Below are positions 44,430 through 52,672 of a stretch of 64,000 nt of DNA, in pieces. Within the stretch, counting starts at the first letter, position 1, and each line of letters starts with the position of its first letter. The notes beneath the pieces were generated by a model. The model had not been told where the DNA came from. It ran no database searches and saw only the letters and a program-made list of their open reading frames with translations. Source of the stretch: Xanthomonas citri pv. mangiferaeindicae (GTDB lineage Bacteria > Pseudomonadota > Gammaproteobacteria > Xanthomonadales > Xanthomonadaceae); assembly GCA_002240395.1 (NCBI GenBank), contig CP016836.1:2294001-2358000 (forward strand), in the 5' to 3' direction. The translations under genes were made by a program, and so were the position numbers.

Positions 44430-45803
44430 ATGTCCCGTCCGCTCGCATCCGCCCGCGCCCGCCTGCCGCTGCACTGGAAGATCGCGATCGGTTTCGCGGC
44501 CGGCTTGCTGCTCGGCATGCTCGCTCACTACACCGGCCTGTCGGCGTGGGCCCCGACCGATCCGGCGTCGGCTGCCTGCGCCGTCGCCGAGCCGGGCTGG
44601 CAGTGCCGGCCGCTGGTCGCGACGTTCGTGGCCTGGGTCACCGAGCCGCTCGGCACCTTGTTCCTGAGCCTGATCTTCATGCTGATCGTGCCGCTGCTGT
44701 TCTCTGCACTGGTGGTCGGCGTGTCGGAGATGGGCGATGTCGCCTCGCTCGGCCGGATCGGCTGGCGCACGCTGGCCTGGACGATCGTGCTGTCGGGCCT
44801 GGCGGTGCTGCTGGGGCTGGTGATGGTCAACCTGTTCCGCCCCGGCGCGGGTGTGGATCCGGCGCTGGCGCAGCAGCTGCTGGCCGAAAGCGCACAGCGC
44901 ACCGAGGCGATCGTCAGCGACAGCCGCAGCGGTGCCAAGGGCATGGAGATGCTGCTATCGATCGTGCCGCAGAACGTGGTCGGCGCCGCATCGGACAACG
45001 CCAATATCCTCGCGCTGATGTTCTTCGCGCTGATGTTCGGCATCGGCCTGGTGCTGACGAAGTCCGAGGCCGCGGCCGCGCTCAAGCGCGGCATCGAGGG
45101 GTTGTTCGAGGTCTCGATGACGCTGATCGGACTGGTGATCCGTCTGGCGCCGATCGCGGTGTTCTGCTTCATGTTCAACCTGGCGGTGCTGTTCGGCTGG
45201 GACCTGCTGGTCCGCCTGGGCGCCTATGTCGCGGTGGTGGCCGGTGCGCTGGCGCTGCACATGCTGGTGACCTATTCGCTGGCGTTGCGCTTGTTCGGCG
45301 GTTGGTCGCCGCTGGCGTTTTTCCGGGGGGCGCAGGAAGCGATGCTGATGTCGTTCTCGACCGCATCGAGCAACGCCACGCTGCCCACGGCGCTGCGCGT
45401 GGCTGACGAGAATCTCAAGCTGCCGCGCAAGGTGTCGCGCTTCGTGCTGACGATCGGCGCGACCGCCAACCAGAACGGCACGGCGCTGTTCGAGGGCGTG
45501 ACGGTGATCTTCCTGGCGCAGTTCTTCGGGGTCGACCTGTCGATCGGGCAGCAGGTGCTGGTGATGCTCGTCTGCATCCTGGGCGGGATCGGCACCGCCG
45601 GCGTCCCGTCGGGCTCGCTGCCGGTGGTGGCGCTGATCTGCACGATGGTCGGTGTGCCGGCCGAGGGCATCGGCCTGGTGCTGGGCGTCAACCACTTCCT
45701 GGACATGTGTCGTACGACGGTCAACGTGACCGGCGATCTGGGCATCGCGGCGCTGGTGTCGCGCGGCGAAGTCGATGGCCCGGAGCCGCCCGATCGCGTT
45801 TGA
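44430..45803 (+). CDS. Dicarboxylate/amino acid:cation symporter
   Basis: A 457-residue secondary transporter of the DAACS (GltP/DctA) family with about eight membrane helices and two re-entrant hairpins. MSFSTASSNATLPTAL is the serine-rich hairpin HP1, TIGATANQNGTALFEG the transmembrane 7 NMDGT-like region, GGIGTAGVPSGSLPVVALI is HP2, and VNHFLDMCRTTVNVTGD the substrate-binding helix 8. The Arg in DMCRTTVNV suggests an acidic substrate such as dicarboxylates or glutamate/aspartate, but this is not decided. It stands alone between the Bat operon and dps. Confidence 0.92.
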   Translation: MSRPLASARARLPLHWKIAIGFAAGLLLGMLAHYTGLSAWAPTDPASAACAVAEPGWQCRPLVATFVAWVTEPLGTLFLSLIFMLIVPLLFSALVVGVSEMGDVASLGRIGWRTLAWTIVLSGLAVLLGLVMVNLFRPGAGVDPALAQQLLAESAQRTEAIVSDSRSGAKGMEMLLSIVPQNVVGAASDNANILALMFFALMFGIGLVLTKSEAAAALKRGIEGLFEVSMTLIGLVIRLAPIAVFCFMFNLAVLFGWDLLVRLGAYVAVVAGALALHMLVTYSLALRLFGGWSPLAFFRGAQEAMLMSFSTASSNATLPTALRVADENLKLPRKVSRFVLTIGATANQNGTALFEGVTVIFLAQFFGVDLSIGQQVLVMLVCILGGIGTAGVPSGSLPVVALICTMVGVPAEGIGLVLGVNHFLDMCRTTVNVTGDLGIAALVSRGEVDGPEPPDRV

Positions 45804-45993
45804 GGTAGGCCCCAACGCCTTGCCCGTTTGATCGAGTCGGCGATTACTCTGGCTCGGGAAGCAGCGTAGAGCCGTCCGGGGGTACTCCTCGGCTCGGTCA
45901 GTCCGCGCAGCGGCCTTGACCGAGGGGAAGCGGTTTCCGGCCGCCAGGCCGATGCCCTTCGGAAGCTGCGCTCTCGTCTCAATCACACAAGAA

Positions 45994-46016
45994 AACGCCC
46001 GTTGCTGCCGGGCGTT
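45994..46016 (-). terminator. Terminator of dps
   Basis: Read on the minus strand, AACGCCCG and CGGGCGTT flank a seven-base loop and are followed by TTC. It lies 26 bases past the dps stop. It could also act for the converging symporter gene. Confidence 0.75.
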
Positions 46017-46042
46017 CTCGCAGGACCCTTAGGGAGATGCGC

Positions 46043-46615
46043 TTACTGCAGCAGCGAGCGCAGCATCCAGGCGTTCTTCTCGTGGGTCTGCAGGCGCTGG
46101 GTCAGCAGGTCCTCGGTCGGATCGTCGTCGGCATCGTCGGCGACTTCGAGTGCCTTGCGCGCACTCCGGCAGACCGCTTCGTTGCCCAGTACCAGCTGGC
46201 GCACCATCTCGCGCCAGTCGGGCGACTTCTCCAGGCCCGGTTCTTCCTTGATCGAGCTGAGCTCGATGAACTCGGCATAGGACCCCGGTGCGTTGTAGCC
46301 CAGCGCGCGGATGCGCTCGGCGATCTCGTCCAGCGCGTTCCACTGCTCGGTGTACTGGCCCTCGAACATCACGTGCAGCGCGTTGAACATCGGGCCGGTG
46401 ACGTTCCAATGGAAGTTGTGGGTCTTCAGGTACAGCGTATAGGCGTCGGCCAGGAACACCGACAGGTGCTGGGCGACCTGCTTGCGATCCGCGTCGCTGA
46501 TCCCGATATCGATGGCCGGCGCGGTCGAACGCGCATCGGGCGAGGCGACGGCGGGCGCCACCGACGAGCGCTTGGTGCTGGACTTGGAGGCAGGTTGGGA
46601 TTTGGCCTTGGCCAT
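46043..46615 (-). CDS. dps: Dps-family DNA-binding ferritin
   Basis: A 190-residue mini-ferritin that stores iron with hydrogen peroxide as oxidant and protects DNA. A Lys/Ser/Ala-rich N-terminal tail (about 1-30) is the likely DNA-binding element. The ferroxidase site spans subunits: His in KTHNFHWNV, and Asp/Glu in MFEGQYTEQWNALDEIAERI. The ATG at 46613-46615 follows AGGAGTCG. It is divergent from hrpA. No OxyR site was found by eye. Confidence 0.95.
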   Translation of the reverse strand: MAKAKSQPASKSSTKRSSVAPAVASPDARSTAPAIDIGISDADRKQVAQHLSVFLADAYTLYLKTHNFHWNVTGPMFNALHVMFEGQYTEQWNALDEIAERIRALGYNAPGSYAEFIELSSIKEEPGLEKSPDWREMVRQLVLGNEAVCRSARKALEVADDADDDPTEDLLTQRLQTHEKNAWMLRSLLQ

Positions 46616-46704
46616 GGTCGACGACTCCTGTGGGATGGGATTGCGGCCACAATACGCGGCCTTCGCGATCGAATATGAGACCTGGGAGCGGATTCGCAAG
46701 CGTG

Positions 46705-49700
46705 ATGGAGTATTCCAGCGACAACGAGGTGAATGCGGCGTTGAGCCGGGCGCGCGCGTCGGTCGATGCCGCCTGCTCGCGCGATCGCGGCCCGCTGCTG
46801 GGCCTGTGGTCGCGCTGGCGGCGCACGCCCGACGACCCGGCCGCGCGCGATGCGTTCAGCAGCCGACTGCAGGCCTCGGTCGCGCGGCGCGAGGCGCGCG
46901 CGCAGCGGCTGCCGCAGGCGACGGTCGATCCGGTCCTGCCGATCGCCGGCAAGGCCGAGGAGATCGTCGCACTGATCCAGGCGCACCAGGTTGTCGTGGT
47001 CGCCGGCGAGACCGGCTCGGGCAAGACCACCCAGCTGCCCAAGCTGTGCTTGGCGGCCGGGCGCGGGGCGGCGGGCATGATCGGCTGCACGCAGCCCCGG
47101 CGCATCGCCGCGCGCACCGTCGCTCGGCGCGTGGCCGAGGAGTTGCAGGTGCCGATCGGCGGCGCGGTGGGCTACCAGGTCCGCTTCAACGACAACATCG
47201 GCCCGGACACCGCCGTCAAGTTCATGACCGACGGCATTCTGCTGGCGGAGATCGCGTCGGACCGCTGGTTGTCGGCCTACGACACCCTGATCGTTGACGA
47301 GGCGCACGAACGCAGCCTCAACATCGACTTCCTGCTCGGCTACCTCAAGCAACTGCTGACTCGGCGGCCGGACCTGAAGTTGATCGTCACCTCGGCGACC
47401 ATCGACACCGCGCGCTTCTCCGCGCATTTCCGCGACGCACCGGTCGTCGACGTCGAAGGCCGTGGCTACCCCGTCGAAGTCCGCTACCGCCCGCTCGGCG
47501 AGGAATCGGGGTCAGAGCCGAATATCGCAGCAGCTGCAAACGGGGCGCCGCGTGGGCAGGGGAAGATCGATGCTGACCCCGGTGTCTCGGTGCTCGACGG
47601 CATTCTTGCGGCCTGCGACGAGATCATGGGCGAGCGCGGGACCGGCGACACACTGATCTTCTTGCCGGGGGAGCGCGAGATCCGCGACGCGCACCAGGCG
47701 CTCGAACGGCGCAAGTATCGGCACACCGAGATCCTGCCGCTGTATGCGCGGTTGTCGGCGCGCGACCAGGATCGGGTATTCAATCCCGGACCGCTGCGTC
47801 GCATCGTGCTGGCGACCAACGTGGCCGAGACCTCGCTGACGGTGCCGCGGATCCACTACGTGGTCGATCCGGGGCTGGCGCGCGTCAAGCGCTACAGCCC
47901 GCGGCAGAAGCTCGACCGCCTGCACATCGAGCCGATCAGCCAGGCCAGCGCTGATCAACGCAAGGGCCGCTGCGGTCGCATCGCGCCGGGCGTGTGCTAC
48001 CGCCTGTTCTCAGAGGCGGATTTCGAATCGCGGCCGCGCTTTACTGATCCGGAGATCCGACGCGCGGCGCTGGCCGGTGTGATCCTGCGCATGCTGTCGC
48101 TGGGCCTGGGCGGGGACGGCGAGCCGCGCGCGCGGCGCGGCCGGCGGGGCGGCGATGCGCCGCAACCGGCTGCGGATCCGATCGCCGATTTTCCGTTCGT
48201 CGAGCCGCCCGATCCGCGCGCGGTCGCCGACGGCTGGCAGCAGCTGACCGAACTGGGTGCGATCGACGACGGCCGCCGATTGACCGCGCACGGCCGCACG
48301 ATGGCGCGGCTGCCGATCGACGCGAAGCTCGCGCGCATGCTGGTCGCAGCGAACCAGCACGGCTGCCTGCACGAAATGCTCGCGATTACATCGTTTCTGG
48401 GCATCCAGGACCCGCGCGAGCGACCGGCCGACCAGCGTGCCGCGGCCGACGCCGCGCATGCGACCTTCGCCGACCCGCGCTCGGAGTTCGTCGGCATCGT
48501 CCGGCTTTGGGACGCGTACCGGCAGGCGCATGAGGACCTGACCCAGTCGCAACTGCGCAAATGGTGCGAGCGGCATTTCCTTGGCTTTTTGCGGATGCGC
48601 GAGTGGCGTGAACTGCATCGGCAGCTCAAGTTGCAGTGCGAGGATTTGGGCTGGGCGGTGGATGCTTCCGCCGTCTCGCAGGTGTTGGCGGGGGAGGAGA
48701 CCGAGAACGCGCGGGTGCGCGGGCAGGCCGCCATGCGCGCGCACGTGGCCTTGCATCGCGCACTGCTCGCCGGACTGCCCACGCAGATCGGCCATCGCGC
48801 CGATCCGGCCGGCGGGGGGCGCCATTCGGGACAGTACGAAGGGCCGCGCGGACGTCGGTTCCAGTTGTTTCCCGGCTCGCCGCTGGCGAAGAAGCCGCCA
48901 CCGTGGGTGCTGTCGGCGACGCTGCTCGACACCGAGAAGGTCTGGGCGCTGACCAATGCCGGCATCGAACCGGATTGGGTGATCGCCGAACTCGATCACC
49001 TGCTCTCGCGACGTCATCACGACCCGCGCTGGTCGCGCGCGCAGGGGCGGGTGATCGGCAGCGAGCAAATTTCCTTGTTCGGTCTGGTGCTCGCGCCCAA
49101 GAAACCGGTGGATTACGGCCGGCTGTATCCCGATCAGGCGCGCGCGCTGTTCCTGCGCGACGGCCTGGCGACCGGCGAGATCGAGGTCCGCGCGGGATTC
49201 CTCGAACGCAACCTGCGCACGCTGGCCCGCGCGCGTGAGGAGGAAGCCAAGCTGCGGCGCAGTGGGCTGGTCGTCGACGAGGACTGGATGGCGCAGTGGT
49301 ATTCGCAGCGCATTCCCTCCGACGTGCTCTCCGCCCAGGCGCTGGACGCCTGGTATCGCAAGGCGCCGGAGGCGGCCAAACGCGCGCTGGAGTGGCGCCG
49401 AGACGACCTGTTGGTCGCGGACGGCGTCGATGCCGACCTGTTCCCGGCGTTCATCGCACTCGGAGATGCGCGGCTCGCGGTGTCGTACCGGTTCGAACCG
49501 GGTGCGCCCGACGACGGCATGACGGTATCGGTGCCGCTGCACCTGCTCAATGCGATCGACCCGGCGCGGCTGTCGTGGCTGGCGCCGGGATTCGTCGAGG
49601 ACAAGGCGGCGGCGCTGATCCGCAGCCTGCCCAAGGCGCTGCGCCGCAACTTCGTGCCGGCGCCCGATTTCGCACGCGCGTTCGCCCAGGCCTGGCGCGA

Positions 49701-50832
49701 CGGCGATGCGGATACCTTCGCCGGCACGCTGGCGCGCTTCTTGAAGAAGCTCGGCGGCGTGGAGATCGCGGCCACGGACTTTGACGAGACCGCGCTCGAG
49801 CCCCACCTGCGAGCGAACCTGCGCTTGGTCGACGTCGGCCGCGATCGCAAGGCGCACACCGTACTGGCCGAATCGCGCGACCTCGACGCGCTGCGCGCGA
49901 GTTTCGGCGAACGGGCCGCGCGCGCATTCGCCGCCCATGCCGCCGATGGGCTGCAGCAGCGCGGCCTGACGGCATTTCCGGACACGCCGGTGCCGGTGTC
50001 GATCGCCGGGGCCGGCGGGTTGCCGGCGTATCCGGCGCTGCAGGACGATGGCGAGAGCGTGTCGCTGGCTGTACATGCCGATCCGGCGCACGCGCGGCGA
50101 CTGCACCCGCAGGGCGTGCGCCGCCTGTTGCGAATTGCACTCGCCGAACGCGTGCGCCAGGCGGCCAAGCAATTGCCGGTGGCTCCGAAGACCGCGCTGT
50201 TGTATGCGGCCATCGAGTCGGTGGCGCCGCGTGCGGCCGACCGGCCAGGCGACCGGCTGCGCGAGGACCTGGTCGAGGGCGCGCTCGCCGCGTTGCTCGA
50301 CGACGGCCTGGAGACGATTCGCGATGCCGACGCGTTCGCTGCGCATCGCGACACCATCGGCAAGGCCCTGTTCGGCGAGGCGATGGCACGGCTGCAGCGC
50401 GCCGAGATGATCCTCGATCTCGTAGCCGAGATCCGCGGGCGATTGGATTCGAAGCTGATGGGCTGGGCGCGGGCGAATCTCGACGATATGCAGGCGCAGC
50501 TCGCGGCGCTGGTGCCGCCCGGTTTCCTGCGCGACGTGCCGGCGGCCGCATTGGCCGAGTATCCGCGCTGGCTGCGCGCCCTGTCGTTGCGCGCAGAACG
50601 GGCCTTGCGCGACCCCCAGCGCGATCAGCAGCGCATGCTCGACGTCAAACCGTTCGTCGACGCACTGCTCGACGCCGGTGCCCGCGGTCTGGCCGACGAC
50701 GCGCAATGGCAAGCATTGCGCTGGGAGATCGAGGAACTGCGCGTCTCGCTGTTCGCGCAGGAGCTCGGCGCCAAGGGTGGGGTGTCGGCGAAGAAGCTGG
50801 CAAGCCGGGTCGCGGTATTGCGCGCGGCCTGA
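46705..50832 (+). CDS. hrpA: ATP-dependent RNA helicase HrpA
   Basis: DEAH-box helicase of about 1,375 residues, linked in E. coli to mRNA processing and rescue of collided ribosomes. Walker A is GETGSGKTTQ, motif II DEAHER, motif III TSATID, and motif VI QRKGRCGRIAPG. The OB-fold and the long DUF3418 C-terminal region end VSAKKLASRVAVLRAA. Between strands of the first RecA domain, after VRYRPLGEE, an insertion coincides with a GGGGTCAG inverted-repeat element (47507-47581) that stays in frame. The start is uncertain; ATG 46705 was chosen over upstream ATGs at 46675 and 46630. Confidence 0.93.
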   Translation: MEYSSDNEVNAALSRARASVDAACSRDRGPLLGLWSRWRRTPDDPAARDAFSSRLQASVARREARAQRLPQATVDPVLPIAGKAEEIVALIQAHQVVVVAGETGSGKTTQLPKLCLAAGRGAAGMIGCTQPRRIAARTVARRVAEELQVPIGGAVGYQVRFNDNIGPDTAVKFMTDGILLAEIASDRWLSAYDTLIVDEAHERSLNIDFLLGYLKQLLTRRPDLKLIVTSATIDTARFSAHFRDAPVVDVEGRGYPVEVRYRPLGEESGSEPNIAAAANGAPRGQGKIDADPGVSVLDGILAACDEIMGERGTGDTLIFLPGEREIRDAHQALERRKYRHTEILPLYARLSARDQDRVFNPGPLRRIVLATNVAETSLTVPRIHYVVDPGLARVKRYSPRQKLDRLHIEPISQASADQRKGRCGRIAPGVCYRLFSEADFESRPRFTDPEIRRAALAGVILRMLSLGLGGDGEPRARRGRRGGDAPQPAADPIADFPFVEPPDPRAVADGWQQLTELGAIDDGRRLTAHGRTMARLPIDAKLARMLVAANQHGCLHEMLAITSFLGIQDPRERPADQRAAADAAHATFADPRSEFVGIVRLWDAYRQAHEDLTQSQLRKWCERHFLGFLRMREWRELHRQLKLQCEDLGWAVDASAVSQVLAGEETENARVRGQAAMRAHVALHRALLAGLPTQIGHRADPAGGGRHSGQYEGPRGRRFQLFPGSPLAKKPPPWVLSATLLDTEKVWALTNAGIEPDWVIAELDHLLSRRHHDPRWSRAQGRVIGSEQISLFGLVLAPKKPVDYGRLYPDQARALFLRDGLATGEIEVRAGFLERNLRTLARAREEEAKLRRSGLVVDEDWMAQWYSQRIPSDVLSAQALDAWYRKAPEAAKRALEWRRDDLLVADGVDADLFPAFIALGDARLAVSYRFEPGAPDDGMTVSVPLHLLNAIDPARLSWLAPGFVEDKAAALIRSLPKALRRNFVPAPDFARAFAQAWRDGDADTFAGTLARFLKKLGGVEIAATDFDETALEPHLRANLRLVDVGRDRKAHTVLAESRDLDALRASFGERAARAFAAHAADGLQQRGLTAFPDTPVPVSIAGAGGLPAYPALQDDGESVSLAVHADPAHARRLHPQGVRRLLRIALAERVRQAAKQLPVAPKTALLYAAIESVAPRAADRPGDRLREDLVEGALAALLDDGLETIRDADAFAAHRDTIGKALFGEAMARLQRAEMILDLVAEIRGRLDSKLMGWARANLDDMQAQLAALVPPGFLRDVPAAALAEYPRWLRALSLRAERALRDPQRDQQRMLDVKPFVDALLDAGARGLADDAQWQALRWEIEELRVSLFAQELGAKGGVSAKKLASRVAVLRAA
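47507..47581. repeat. GGGGTCAG-type element embedded in hrpA
   Basis: CGGGGTCAG (47507-47515) and CTGACCCCG (47573-47581) bound a 75-base segment encoding about 25 residues (SGSEPNIAAAANGAPR onward) not expected in HrpA. The length is a multiple of three, so the helicase frame continues. The same ends occur in the palindrome at 28973-29025. Confidence 0.65.
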
Positions 50833-51029
50833 TATCACTTCCATCGAATGCCCGACGGCGGCTCACGTCCTGGGTCGCTTGTGTGTCGCGGCAGGGCAGG
50901 ACCTTGCCGCGACGTGTCCCATTGTTAGACTGCGGTCGCGGCCTCGGCGGACTTGCCGCCTCCGGACGAGCCGTGCCGGATCGAAGGAAGTGCGGCAATG
51001 CGCTGTAGTCACTTTCAAGGAGGATCACG

Positions 51030-51251
51030 ATGAAGACATCAGTTCGCTGGATTTCGACCGTCTGTGCCGTGATGTGTTTGGGGGCGATGGGAACTGCCAT
51101 CGCGGCGCCGGCCACCCGTTGCACGGCTGAGAACGATGGTGCCACCGAGTACGTGCCCAATCGCAACGGTGGCGCAATCTACGAATGCGTCGATGGCAGA
51201 TGGTGGAGAATCGCTGTCTGCAACCAGAGCGGGCAGTGCACCTACCTTTGA
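51030..51251 (+). CDS. Small secreted cysteine-containing protein, unknown function
   Basis: Not recognised. It has 73 residues, with a clear signal peptide (MKTSVRWISTVCAVMCLGAM, cleavage likely after AIAA), leaving a mature chain of about 48 residues. The mature part has four cysteines (ATRCTAEN, YECVDG, VCNQSGQCTYL) that could form two disulfides, and a Trp-rich stretch GRWWRIAVC. A near-perfect ribosome binding site AAGGAGGATCACG precedes the ATG and a terminator hairpin follows, so it looks like a real, well-translated single gene. The neighbours give no functional hint. Confidence 0.75.
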   Translation: MKTSVRWISTVCAVMCLGAMGTAIAAPATRCTAENDGATEYVPNRNGGAIYECVDGRWWRIAVCNQSGQCTYL

Positions 51252-51259
51252 CGATGGAG

Positions 51260-51290
51260 ACGGTCGCTCCACGCGATGGAGCGGCCGTTT
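51260..51290 (+). terminator. Terminator after the small secreted gene
   Basis: ACGGTCGCTCCA and TGGAGCGGCCGT pair (one G-T wobble) around a five-base loop, followed by TT; it starts nine bases past the stop. Confidence 0.75.
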
Positions 51291-51378
51291 CGCGCGCGCA
51301 GTAGCTGGCGTCTTACACGCCTTCGTGGGACGCGTTGCTCCGGACTTCGGCCGTGCAGCGCATGCCTGCTGACGAGGG

Positions 51379-51843
51379 CTACAGGGTCGCGATGGCGTGC
51401 GTGTCGCGCATCCACCAGTCGCGATGAGCGCGCAAGCGTCCGTCCAGGCCGTCGCGGAGTGGTTGGGCGATGAGGTCGCGCACGTGGTTGCGCAGGTCGG
51501 CGTCCGGGCGCAGCCGTCGATCCATGTAGCCGGCCTGCCAGATCGACCCCGCGCCTCGCGCATGCCCGCGGATCGCACGGGCGGTCTGCGACTTGAACGT
51601 CTGCACGACCTGTCCGAGCATCGGGACGCGCAGTTCGAACAGCCAGTGCACCCGGTCGGGCATCAAGACCCAGGCTTCGGAACGTAGCCACCCCTGCCGC
51701 TCGCAGGTCTCGATCTCATGGCGCGCGATCCGTGCGTAGAGCGGATCGCGCAGCCAGGGCACGCGGCCGTAGGTGACCGCGGTGACCACGTAGTGCGTGC
51801 CTTGTGTGGAGCGCGGAAGCGGTTGGGGGCGAGGACTGGGCAT
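51379..51843 (-). CDS. REP-associated tyrosine transposase-like protein (RAYT)
   Basis: A 154-residue Y1-transposase-fold protein. THYVVTAVTYGRVPWL is the N-terminal strand, MPDRVHWLFEL the HUH-motif region, SQTARAIRGHAR a mid-helix, and IWQAGYMDRRLR the catalytic-tyrosine motif. RAYTs bind and cut palindromic REP-like sequences. Here the first His of the HUH pair is Arg (RVH), so nuclease activity may be lost. The start is weak; the ATG at 51841-51843 avoids an atypical N-terminal extension. It is a single-gene element with no terminal repeats seen close by. Confidence 0.82.
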   Translation of the reverse strand: MPSPRPQPLPRSTQGTHYVVTAVTYGRVPWLRDPLYARIARHEIETCERQGWLRSEAWVLMPDRVHWLFELRVPMLGQVVQTFKSQTARAIRGHARGAGSIWQAGYMDRRLRPDADLRNHVRDLIAQPLRDGLDGRLRAHRDWWMRDTHAIATL

Positions 51844-52074
51844 GCCGACAGCGTGCCTCGCACGCCGTGGCACGCGAATCGGGCATCCCCCGCGCAGCGC
51901 TTAGGAAAATGCCGCGTGGCGAGGGCGGGAACTTCCCGGTCACTGCACGCAGGCGAACGCGGAGCACTGGCTGTGCCGCGCTCGAGCTCGCAGTGGCGTC
52001 GCAGACGGCCGTGTGCGCTCGCGGGTCCGGTCAAGCGCCGCGCGCTGCGCACGGCGCCGCCGGGCGCGGCGTGC

Positions 52075-52608
52075 TCAGCGGACGCGTTCGACCTTGGCCT
52101 GGGTGTTGTAGCCGTCCACCTTCAGCCACCAGGCGCCGAGCATGCCCGGCCGGATGCGCACGCCGACATCGGTGCCGCGGGCACCCGAGAGCGTCGCTCC
52201 ATCGATCTGGCGCCAGACCTGGCCATTGGCGAGCGTGTACTGCCGGCCGCTGGCAAAGCCCTGGAACGCGCCCACGATCGTGCTCTCGATGGGCTCACGT
52301 GCCGGCGCAGGTGCGGGCAGCCCGGTGGCGGCGGAGGCGGCCTCGCGGCGACCTTCCTCGCGTGCCTGCGCGATCCGCGCCTCGACATCGGTGCCGCTGC
52401 CCACCGCAGCAGCCGCGGCGGCCGGGGCACCGGCTTGGCGGGCCAGCCACGCATTGAGCCGATCGAGCTCGGCGTCGTCGAGCTTGCCCAGCCCGGCGGC
52501 ACGGAATTCCGCGGCGCTCATCCGGTCCTCGATCCGGGGCTGCTGCGCGAATGCGGGCAGAGTGGCCGCCAGCGCGGTGGCGATCAGGACGCAGTGGAAT
52601 GCACGCAT
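52075..52608 (-). CDS. Secreted protein of unknown function
   Basis: A 177-residue exported protein. The signal peptide MRAFHCVLIATALAATLPAF ends AFAQ. A helical segment follows (MSAAEFRAAGLGKLDDAELD, LNAWLARQAG), then an Ala-rich linker, and a C-terminal beta-rich part (about 110-177) with GFASGRQYTLANGQVWRQID and WWLKVDGYNTQAKVERVR. Similar short secreted proteins occur in Xanthomonadaceae with no assigned role. It is divergent from relA, with 64 bases between the starts. Confidence 0.82.
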   Translation of the reverse strand: MRAFHCVLIATALAATLPAFAQQPRIEDRMSAAEFRAAGLGKLDDAELDRLNAWLARQAGAPAAAAAAVGSGTDVEARIAQAREEGRREAASAATGLPAPAPAREPIESTIVGAFQGFASGRQYTLANGQVWRQIDGATLSGARGTDVGVRIRPGMLGAWWLKVDGYNTQAKVERVR

Positions 52609-52672
52609 GCTCTGTTCCTCGGACGGGGTCGCGGGCTAGTGTAGACGGTCCTGCGACCGTCCCGAACACCTC

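Noticed and set aside
45804..46042. Possible small RNA or gene between the symporter and dps
   Set aside because: Only a terminator hairpin was found; no promoter-terminator pair or frame with coding character.
48010..50844. Minus-strand open frame of 944 codons opposite hrpA
   Set aside because: Antisense shadow of the HrpA C-terminal region with biased composition and no domain.
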